Positions 1 to 6,245 of a stretch of DNA of 16,609 bases are shown in pieces; within the stretch, counting starts at the first letter, position 1; every line of letters starts with the position of its first letter. The DNA is taken from NCBI GenBank assembly GCA_904501795.1, contig CAJGCK010000025.1:1-16609 (forward strand), in the 5' to 3' direction. Source of the DNA: an uncultured Clostridia bacterium (lineage in GTDB: Bacteria > Bacillota > Clostridia > Christensenellales > Borkfalkiaceae). Position numbers and translations under genes: made by a program. The notes below the pieces were generated by a model, which did no database searches, was not told where the DNA came from, and worked only from the letters and a program-made list of their open reading frames with translations.

Positions 1-95
1 TTAAAAAAGCACCGACATTATTGATGAGCACTGCTTGTTGTCAGCAGTTTGCTAAAAGCAAACAGCACGACTTACAGCAGGCTTCTCCTTTTTCC
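1..95. repeat. Intergenic repeat, copy 1 (95 bp, may extend past left edge)
   Basis: This stretch is identical over 95 bases to 158-252, so the unit recurs with a 157-bp period. Its centre holds a perfect 7-bp inverted repeat (47-53 with 57-63, 3-base loop), and a smaller CTGCT/AGCAG pair lies just before it. One reading frame is open from the window edge through the repeat to a TAA at 144-146 and encodes a Cys/Gln-rich peptide containing STACCQQFAKSKQHD. No start codon with a ribosome binding site is visible for it. It could be an intergenic repeat family, or the C-terminal tail of a gene entering from the left. I favour a repeat element. Confidence 0.8.
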
Positions 96-157
96 CAAAA
101 ATCTTTTGCGAAACAAAATATTTTCGGGAGCCCTAATAAAAAGTAAATTATGGAGTG

Positions 158-252
158 TTAAAAAAGCACCGACATTATTGATGAGCACTGCTTGTTGTCA
201 GCAGTTTGCTAAAAGCAAACAGCACGACTTACAGCAGGCTTCTCCTTTTTCC
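158..252. repeat. Intergenic repeat, copy 2 (95 bp)
   Basis: This is an exact copy of 1-95, including the central hairpin (204-210 with 214-220). The same peptide frame is open here but stops at a TAA at 253-255, immediately after the match ends, where copy 1 reads on. The linker 96-157 between the copies is AT-rich and has no recognised gene. An open frame spanning 49-255 is a by-product of the repeat: it joins different frames of the two copies and has no ribosome binding site, so I do not call it a gene. Confidence 0.85.
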
Positions 253-264
253 TAAATAAAAACC

Positions 265-294
265 AAAAGGAACTCTATGTAGAGTTCCTTTTTT
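265..294. terminator. Intrinsic terminator (probably bidirectional)
   Basis: A perfect 12-bp stem (265-276 with 281-292) with a 4-base loop runs into six T on the plus strand (289-294). On the minus strand the stem is followed by four T and further T-rich sequence. It can end transcription arriving from the left of the window and also stop transcripts running past the SRP RNA gene on the minus strand. Confidence 0.85.
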
Positions 295-305
295 ATACAA
301 AAAAA

Positions 306-570
306 CCGTACAACCACCGTTGATAAACAACGCCGAAGTGGGAACTTGATAGGTGGCTACTTCAAAGTTACCTTATGGCACACGAAACTTATCGCTTAGT
401 GCTGCTACATTCCTGTTCTGACACGGTTCACGAGGCTTCGTTGCATAAGACCTTGATATCAACACTCCTTGTCAAGCGCAACCTTCCACATTGAAAACCT
501 AAGGCGGTATTCTGCTCCGCTAAGCGAATTGCGGATTACAGGGCATCGCTAACTCCCCGCATAGTACGGC
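306..570 (-). ncRNA. ffs: Signal recognition particle RNA, long form with Alu domain
   Basis: Read on the minus strand, the 5' end (570 downwards) begins GCCGTAC and pairs with GTACGG at the 3' end (near 306), forming the closing helix. The 5' region carries the Alu-domain signature TGCGGGGAG, TGCCCTGTAA and CCGCAA seen in Bacillus-type scRNA. Helix 8 (about 398-425 on the plus strand) reads GTCAG, then ACA-GGAA-TGT, then AGCAGC: a GGAA tetraloop with compensated closing pairs next to the Ffh-binding symmetric loop. The length of about 265 nt fits the long SRP RNA of Bacillota. It acts as the scaffold for Ffh, and in such bacteria for Alu-domain binders, in co-translational membrane targeting. 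The base after CAG in the 5' side of the symmetric loop is A where G is usual. Seven T follow the 3' end (305-299). Exact ends are inferred. Confidence 0.95.
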
Positions 571-577
571 AAAAAGT

Positions 578-606
578 ATTTTACCTTAAAAGCGGATAAT
601 TATCAA
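578..606 (-). promoter_or_regulatory. Sigma-A promoter of the SRP RNA gene
   Basis: On the minus strand, -35 TTGATA (606-601) and -10 TAAAAT (583-578) are separated by exactly 17 bases. Transcription would start about 7 bases downstream, at 570, which matches the independently placed 5' end of the SRP RNA. Confidence 0.85.
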
Positions 607-655
607 GTAAAAATAGTTAAAAAAACTAAAATTTATCAAAGTTTGTGAAATTAAC

Positions 656-684
656 TTTACAAAATCGACAAATAAATATATACT
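656..684 (+). promoter_or_regulatory. Sigma-A promoter of the ileS operon
   Basis: TTTACA (656-661), a 17-base spacer and TATACT (679-684) lie just upstream of ileS. The predicted start near 691 leaves a 5' leader of only about 32 bases, too short for a T-box riboswitch. The ribosome binding site AGGGAG is at 711-716. Confidence 0.75.
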
Positions 685-723
685 TATATAGATATTTTAT
701 ATTTAACAATAGGGAGTAGATTA

Positions 724-3700
724 ATGTACAAAAAAGTTGACACGTCTTTGAATTTTTTAGAAAGGGAAAAAGAGATACTTCAATTTTGGAAAGAAAATAA
801 AATATTCGAGAAAAACGTGAGTAAAAACGAGGGTGAGAACGAGTTTACTTTTTACGACGGGCCACCCACAGCAAACGGCAAACCGCATATCGGTCACATA
901 CTTACGCGTGTTATAAAAGACATTATACCGCGTTACCGTGTAATGAAAGGTGAACACTGTCTAAGAAAGGCAGGGTGGGATACACACGGTCTTCCCGTTG
1001 AACTAGAAGTAGAAAAACTTTTAGGGATAGACGGTAAACAAGAAATAGAAAAATACGGCATAGAACCGTTCATTAAAAAATGTAAGGAAAGCGTTTGGAA
1101 ATACAAAGGCGAGTGGGAAAAGATGAGCGACCGTGTAGGTTACTGGGCAGATATGGAAAGTCCTTATATAACTTACGACGACAACTATATCGAATCGGTA
1201 TGGTGGGCAATCAAGACCATAGCTGAAAAAGGTCTATTATACAAAGGCCATAAAATTGTTCCATACTGTCCGCGTTGCGGAACGGCTTTATCTTCACACG
1301 AAGTTGCGCAAGGCTATAAAGACGTAAAAGAAACGTCTGTTTTCGTTAAGTTCCAAATCAAAGGTAGAGAGAATTCTTACTTTCTTGCGTGGACGACGAC
1401 GCCGTGGACGTTGCCTTCAAACGTAGCGCTTTGTATGAACCCAAAAGAAGATTATTCTGAAATCCAAGCGGAAAACGGTGAAACTTACGTGCTTGCAACT
1501 GCGCTTGTTGACAGCCTTTTTGAAAGCTACTCGACGGTAAGCGTTAAAAAGGGTATCGACTACGAAGGCGTAGAATATATTCCGCTATTCGATTTTGCCG
1601 TTGGCACTTTTAAGGAAAAAGCCTACTACGTAACTTGTGACGGATACGTTACTCTATCCGACGGTAGCGGTATCGTACACATAGCGCCTGCTTTTGGTGA
1701 AGACGACGCAAACGTAGGTAGAAAGTACGGCTTGCCTTTCGTTAAACTAGTTGACGATAGGGGTAGACTAACCGAAGAAACCCGAACGTATAGCGGAATG
1801 TTCGTTAAAGATGCCGATAAACTAATTATTAAAGAACTAAAAGAAAGTAACAAGTTGTTCAAAGAAATGGCGTTTGAGCATAGTTATCCGTTCTGTTGGA
1901 GATGTGATACGCCACTATTGTATTACGCAAGAAGTAGTTGGTTTATCAAAATGACGGCGGTTAAAGACCAACTTATCGAAGCTAACGATTCGATTAATTG
2001 GATGCCCGAAACCATTAAAAAAGGGAGAATGGGTAACTTCCTTGAAAACGTTATAGACTGGGGTATTTCTCGTGAAAGATACTGGGGAACACCGCTTCCC
2101 GTTTGGGTATGTAACAAATGTGGAAAAATCCACGTAATAGGCAGTAAAGCCGAACTCAAAGAAAAATGCGGAATAACGGGGGATATAGAACTTCACCGTC
2201 CGTATATAGACGAATGCGAATTCGATTGCGAATGCGGTGGCAAATACGCAAGAGAAAAAGAAGTAATCGACTGTTGGTTCGATTCTGGCTCAATGCCTTT
2301 TGCACAATACCATTATCCCTTTGAGAACAAAGAATTGTTCGAGAGCCATTTCCCCGCCGACTTTATAAGTGAAGCGGTAGACCAAACTAGAGGATGGTTC
2401 TATACTTTATTAGCAATATCCACCCTTTTATTCGGTAAAGCGCCCTTTAAGAACTGTATTGTTTTAGGGCACGTTAACGATAAAAACGGTATAAAGATGA
2501 GTAAACATAAGGGCAACGTAGTAGATCCGTGGTCTATTCTAGACAAACAAGGGGCGGACGCTGTTAGATGGTATTTCTATACGGGCTCTGCACCGTGGTT
2601 GCCTTCAAGATTCTATGAAGAAGCCGTATCCGAAGCGCAAAGAAAGTTTATGGGTACGCTTTGGAACACCTATGCGTTCTTTGTATTGTACGCTGAAATC
2701 GATAAGTACAATCCTGCCGATTACGACGTTAAAAAATGCAAATTGAGCGTTATGGACAAATGGGTGCTCTCTAAATTAAATAGCCTAATCAAAACGGTTG
2801 ATAAAGGCTTAAACGAGTATAACATTTTCGATAGTGCAAGAGCGTTACAATCGTTCACCGATGATTTGTCTAACTGGTACGTTCGCCGTGGTAGAGAAAG
2901 GTATTGGGGTCACGATATGAGCGAAGATAAAATATCCGCTTACACCACGCTATACACCGTGCTTGTCACCATGGCTAAACTATCCGCACCGTTCACTCCG
3001 TTTATGGCGGAATCAATCTATCAAAACTTAGTTCCATCTTTCTATAAAGACCAACCAATTTCGGTGCACTTAACTGATTTCCCGGTTGTTGATGAAAGTA
3101 TGATAGATAAAAAGCTTGAAGCGGGTATGCAAGACGTTTTGGATATAGTAGTGCTTGGTCGTGCGTGCAGAAACACTTCGAACGTTAAAAACCGTCAACC
3201 GTTACAAAAAGTGTTCGTGTGTGCAGATAAAAAGGTAGACTTGTCAGCCGAACTTTTGGAAATAGCAAAGGACGAACTCAACGTTAAAGAGTTAGAATAT
3301 CTTAAAGACGCATCTTCGTTCGTTAACTATAAAATCAAACCGCAACTAAAAACCTTAGGACCTAAATACGGTGCTAAACTCGGCAAGGTTCGTAAGATTT
3401 TAGAAACTTATAATGCAAACGAAATAGTTGCTACGGTAAAGAGTGGTGAAACTTATAAAACGCAATTTGAAGGCGACGATTTCGAGTTTGCTTTAGACGA
3501 CTTGCTAATAAGTAGCGAAAGCGCAGTAGGTTTTACCGCGCAAAGCGAAAACGGTTTAACAGTGGTGCTTGACACTAAAATTACGCCCGAATTAAAGAGT
3601 GAAGGCGTAGAAAGAGAGCTTATTTCTAAAATACAATCTATGCGTAAAGACGCTGGGTTTGAAGTTGTTGATAGAATAACCGTTAATTACGTTTCGACTG

Positions 3701-3849
3701 ATGCAGACGTAATAAACGCGTTCACTAACGGTAAAAACTTAAAATCAGTAGTCCTTGCCGACAAAATAGAACAAGGTACGGCGCAAGGTTTTACTAAAGA
3801 GTTAGACGTGAACGGTGCCGTTTGCACGGTTATTTTGAACAAGGTATAA
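724..3849 (+). CDS. ileS: Isoleucyl-tRNA synthetase (type 2-like)
   Basis: Charges tRNA-Ile with isoleucine in the cytoplasm and hydrolyses mis-attached valine. The protein is 1041 aa, longer than the roughly 920-940 aa of type 1 enzymes such as those of B. subtilis or E. coli, and fits the long type 2 group. The HIGH motif is H55-I-G-H58 in GPPTANGKPHIGH, followed by WDTHGLPVE (85-93). The CP1 editing domain shows TTTPWTLPSN (from 224) and HIAPAFGEDD (from 319). Cysteine pairs at 182/185, 463/466 and 498/502/504 suggest zinc-binding knuckles. KMSKH is at 591-595, and the anticodon-binding domain follows. AGGGAG (711-716) sits 7 bases before the ATG. It is first gene of an operon with the methyltransferase and pseudouridine synthase downstream. 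No T-box leader is present. Type 2 enzymes are known for lower mupirocin sensitivity, but the type here is inferred from length and motifs only. Confidence 0.97.
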   Translation: MYKKVDTSLNFLEREKEILQFWKENKIFEKNVSKNEGENEFTFYDGPPTANGKPHIGHILTRVIKDIIPRYRVMKGEHCLRKAGWDTHGLPVELEVEKLLGIDGKQEIEKYGIEPFIKKCKESVWKYKGEWEKMSDRVGYWADMESPYITYDDNYIESVWWAIKTIAEKGLLYKGHKIVPYCPRCGTALSSHEVAQGYKDVKETSVFVKFQIKGRENSYFLAWTTTPWTLPSNVALCMNPKEDYSEIQAENGETYVLATALVDSLFESYSTVSVKKGIDYEGVEYIPLFDFAVGTFKEKAYYVTCDGYVTLSDGSGIVHIAPAFGEDDANVGRKYGLPFVKLVDDRGRLTEETRTYSGMFVKDADKLIIKELKESNKLFKEMAFEHSYPFCWRCDTPLLYYARSSWFIKMTAVKDQLIEANDSINWMPETIKKGRMGNFLENVIDWGISRERYWGTPLPVWVCNKCGKIHVIGSKAELKEKCGITGDIELHRPYIDECEFDCECGGKYAREKEVIDCWFDSGSMPFAQYHYPFENKELFESHFPADFISEAVDQTRGWFYTLLAISTLLFGKAPFKNCIVLGHVNDKNGIKMSKHKGNVVDPWSILDKQGADAVRWYFYTGSAPWLPSRFYEEAVSEAQRKFMGTLWNTYAFFVLYAEIDKYNPADYDVKKCKLSVMDKWVLSKLNSLIKTVDKGLNEYNIFDSARALQSFTDDLSNWYVRRGRERYWGHDMSEDKISAYTTLYTVLVTMAKLSAPFTPFMAESIYQNLVPSFYKDQPISVHLTDFPVVDESMIDKKLEAGMQDVLDIVVLGRACRNTSNVKNRQPLQKVFVCADKKVDLSAELLEIAKDELNVKELEYLKDASSFVNYKIKPQLKTLGPKYGAKLGKVRKILETYNANEIVATVKSGETYKTQFEGDDFEFALDDLLISSESAVGFTAQSENGLTVVLDTKITPELKSEGVERELISKIQSMRKDAGFEVVDRITVNYVSTDADVINAFTNGKNLKSVVLADKIEQGTAQGFTKELDVNGAVCTVILNKV

Positions 3850-3851
3850 AA

Positions 3852-4715
3852 ATGAAGGTAGCAACCTGGCAAGATTTCTCGGTAATTGCAACGGGGAACG
3901 GTTATAAATTAGAACGTTGGGGAAAAGTTATTCTACTTCGCCCCGACCCTCAAGTTATATGGCAGTCGGAGTTCGATTTGGACGGGTATAAAAATCTTTC
4001 GGCAAAATACGTTCGTAGTGAAACGGGCGGTGGAAGATGGATATATAACGGAAAAACGCCTGAAGAGTGGGTTATAGGTTATAAAGATTTAAAATTTAAG
4101 ATTAAACCTATGGGCTTTAAACACACGGGCTTGTTTCCCGAACAAGCGGTTAACTGGGACTTGATGACCGACCTAATAAAAAACTCGGGTAGAGAAATAA
4201 ACGTGCTAAACCTATTCGCATATACGGGTGGTGCAACGGTGGCTTGTGCTAAGGCGGGAGCAACCGTTTGTCACGTAGACGCTTCTAAGGGGATGGTAGA
4301 GCGCGCTGGTGAGAACGTTCGGTTATCGGGGATAGAAAACAATAAAGTTCGTTATATAATAGACGATTGCAAAAAATTCGTTCAACGCGAAATACGCCGT
4401 GGCAAGCGGTACGACGCTATTATTATGGACCCACCGAGTTACGGTAGGGGCGCTAATGGTGAAGTTTGGAAGCTTGAAACGGAACTATATTCCTTGGTAG
4501 AATTATGCAAGCAGGTTTTAAGCGATAATCCGCTGTTTTTCTTGATTAACAGTTATACCACGGGCTTGCAACCGCAAGTATTGAAAAACATACTAAACAA
4601 AACGCTAACAAAAACTCACGGCGGAAGCGTTAGTGCCTACGAAGTGGGGCTTCAAACGGAAGAAGAAGGTGTTATACTTCCGTGCGGTAACAGCGGAATT
4701 TGGATAAACGAATAA
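3852..4715 (+). CDS. Class I SAM-dependent methyltransferase (RlmI/PF10672-like)
   Basis: Predicted to transfer a methyl group from S-adenosylmethionine, most likely to rRNA, in the cytoplasm. The 287-residue protein has an unassigned N-terminal part (about 1-100) and a Rossmann-type catalytic part. Motif I is NLFAYTGGAT (120-129), an acidic residue for the SAM ribose is D143 in HVDAS, and motif IV is DPPSY (193-197), a pattern typical of the COG1092/RlmI group. The PUA domain of E. coli RlmI (about 396 aa) is missing. I chose the ATG at 3852, two bases after the ileS stop and preceded by AAGG at 3841-3844. An in-frame ATG at 3822 would overlap ileS by 28 bases and add ten unconvincing residues. 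Close spacing implies co-transcription and coupling with ileS. The target nucleotide cannot be told from sequence. Confidence 0.85.
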   Translation: MKVATWQDFSVIATGNGYKLERWGKVILLRPDPQVIWQSEFDLDGYKNLSAKYVRSETGGGRWIYNGKTPEEWVIGYKDLKFKIKPMGFKHTGLFPEQAVNWDLMTDLIKNSGREINVLNLFAYTGGATVACAKAGATVCHVDASKGMVERAGENVRLSGIENNKVRYIIDDCKKFVQREIRRGKRYDAIIMDPPSYGRGANGEVWKLETELYSLVELCKQVLSDNPLFFLINSYTTGLQPQVLKNILNKTLTKTHGGSVSAYEVGLQTEEEGVILPCGNSGIWINE

Positions 4716-4729
4716 ACGGGAACTAAAAT

Positions 4730-5437
4730 ATGGAACAGTTAAACATACTTCATGAAGACAATCATATAATAGTGGTACTTAAACCGCAAAACGTACCGTC
4801 GTGCGAAGATTCTAGTAAAGATGCTGATATGCTTTCGATGATCAAAGAGTATATTCGTACAACTTACGGAAAAACGGGCAACGTGTATTTAGGTTTAGTT
4901 CACCGCCTAGATAGGCCGACGGGTGGCGTTATGGTTTTTGCAAAGAGTTCAAAAGCCGCTTCTCGTCTATCCGAGCAGATGAAAAACGGTGACTTTGAAA
5001 AGAAGTACTACGCAATTTTAGTCGGGAAACCGCGCGAAGACAAGGCGGTTTTAACCCACTATATGAAAAAGAATAGCGTCAACAATATGGTATACGTGTG
5101 CGGGCCTGCGGAAGCAAACGCAAAAATGGCGCAGTTAGATTATACCGTATTAGACCATAAAGACCCGCTTTCGTTGGTTGAAGTAAGACTCCACACGGGA
5201 AGAAGCCACCAAATTCGCGTTCAAATGAACGCCATAGGCACACCGGTGTACGGTGACATGAGATACGGTGGTGAAAAGGCAAAAAAAGGTTACTTATCTC
5301 TTTGGGCGTATTATTTAGCGTTTACTCATCCCGTAACTAAAGAGAGAATGGTTTTTAGAGTTCAACCACCTAAAGACGTAAATCCGTGGACGGAGTTTGA
5401 TACCGAGAAATCGGTTACCATAATTAAACCCGAATAA
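4730..5437 (+). CDS. RluA-family pseudouridine synthase, without S4 domain
   Basis: Converts specific uridines in structured RNA (rRNA or tRNA) to pseudouridine. The 235-aa protein has the family catalytic motif HRLDRPTGG with catalytic aspartate D61, and the later conserved HTGRSHQIR (155-163). It starts almost at once with the catalytic fold (NILHEDNHIIVVLKPQNVPS) and lacks the N-terminal S4 RNA-binding domain found in RluC and RluD, so the length resembles RluA or TruC types. It is the third gene of the ileS operon, 14 bases after the methyltransferase, with a weak GGGA ribosome binding site. A second RluA-family gene lies at 8229-9035, so the two are paralogues with probably different sites. 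The exact substrate is unknown. Confidence 0.92.
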   Translation: MEQLNILHEDNHIIVVLKPQNVPSCEDSSKDADMLSMIKEYIRTTYGKTGNVYLGLVHRLDRPTGGVMVFAKSSKAASRLSEQMKNGDFEKKYYAILVGKPREDKAVLTHYMKKNSVNNMVYVCGPAEANAKMAQLDYTVLDHKDPLSLVEVRLHTGRSHQIRVQMNAIGTPVYGDMRYGGEKAKKGYLSLWAYYLAFTHPVTKERMVFRVQPPKDVNPWTEFDTEKSVTIIKPE

Positions 5438-5474
5438 AAAATAATACGACCACGTAACTAACGTATAATCAATT

Positions 5475-5500
5475 TACCCCGTTGCAGATGCAACGGGGTA
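5475..5500. terminator. Intrinsic terminator between convergent genes
   Basis: A perfect 11-bp, GC-rich stem (5475-5485 with 5490-5500) with a 4-base loop lies between the stop of the pseudouridine synthase (5437) and the stop of the minus-strand membrane protein (5503). The flanking T-runs are short on both strands, so it likely serves both directions with moderate strength. Confidence 0.75.
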
Positions 5501-5502
5501 TT

Positions 5503-6036
5503 CTATATAAAAAGCCCTAGAAGTTTATAGATGCCTAAGGCGATTAAAATAAGTGGCGGTAGGAAACTGAATTTGTTAAATATTGAAAATAATTTCGTTT
5601 TAGAAAGCAGTATACCCGCCGAAATCATAAATCCATGCATTAAAGCAATAGTAATCGGTACAAAAATGCTATTTAGTCCCATTATGGAAAGAGAGAGATT
5701 TGCGCCGGCGCCGTCTAAACCGACGGCAAAACCGCTTGCGAGCGAGAAAAACGCCAATCCTTTATCGCTCGATTTAATCTTTTTTTCGCTTCGACTAAAC
5801 AAGTTTATTAATCCAATTACGACAAGTATAATTCCCCCAAAACACGCCGTTTTATCATTAATAAAATCGCTGAATAAAAGGGATAGATAATTAACCGTTA
5901 CGCACATTACGAAAACGGTAAGAGTGATTAGTAAAACTATTAAATATTTTTTGCCTTTAACGAAAGACAAAGAAAATCCGCAAAAAAAGGAATCTATACT
6001 CACCGTAAAGGCTGTAAGAAGTAAAAAAGTTATCAT
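5503..6036 (-). CDS. MntP/YtaF-family membrane protein (putative Mn efflux or sporulation-type)
   Basis: A 177-aa, very hydrophobic protein with about six predicted membrane segments arranged as two similar halves. The first half opens with FTVSIDSFFCGFSLS (D15) and the second with GFAVGLDGAGANLSLS (D108). This paired small-residue/Asp pattern is typical of the MntP manganese exporter and the related sporulation membrane protein YtaF. A short charged loop (SRSEKKIKSSDK, about 81-92) joins the halves. The assignment is to the superfamily only: MntP would export Mn2+, while the biochemical role of YtaF is unclear. AAGG (6048-6045) lies 8 bases before the ATG. No gene follows it before the convergent terminator, so it is probably monocistronic. 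A possible but weak -10 (TATGAT) lies near 6066-6071 on the minus strand. It is divergent from the surface-protein gene. Confidence 0.7.
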   Translation of the reverse strand: MITFLLLTAFTVSIDSFFCGFSLSFVKGKKYLIVLLITLTVFVMCVTVNYLSLLFSDFINDKTACFGGIILVVIGLINLFSRSEKKIKSSDKGLAFFSLASGFAVGLDGAGANLSLSIMGLNSIFVPITIALMHGFMISAGILLSKTKLFSIFNKFSFLPPLILIALGIYKLLGLFI

Positions 6037-6162
6037 TAGTAAAGCCTTAAAAAAATATTTGTTTTATCATATGATTTTTGCAAAAAAAAAGTTAAAAATG
6101 CCGATAACAAATAAAGAAGGGCAAAAAATACAAAAAATAAGTAAAAAAGATTAATAAGTGGA

Positions 6163-6191
6163 TTGACAAAGAGATAAATATCTTGTAAAAT
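6163..6191 (+). promoter_or_regulatory. Strong sigma-A promoter of the surface-protein gene
   Basis: Consensus -35 TTGACA (6163-6168), exactly 17 bases of spacer and -10 TAAAAT (6186-6191). Transcription should start near 6198, giving a leader of about 48 bases. The spacer contains a small dyad (AAGATA-like around 6170-6184), but I cannot assign an operator. Confidence 0.85.
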
Positions 6192-6245
6192 AATATAGAT
6201 TTATAATTATAAGTGTAAATATGCTCAAGGAGTTGTTTGCTTAAT

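Noticed and set aside
96..157. Possible CRISPR array formed by the 95-bp repeat and its linker
   Set aside because: The repeat is far too long, there are only two copies with one linker, and no cas genes are in the window.
49..255. 68-codon open frame across the repeats on the plus strand
   Set aside because: It merely reads through parts of both repeat copies in different frames, has no ribosome binding site or promoter, and ends at the second copy. I treat it as repeat sequence, not a gene.
5924..6154. 76-codon plus-strand open frame opposite the start of the MntP/YtaF gene
   Set aside because: It is a shadow of the minus-strand membrane gene plus A-rich intergenic DNA, giving a Lys/Ile-rich low-complexity product without family features.
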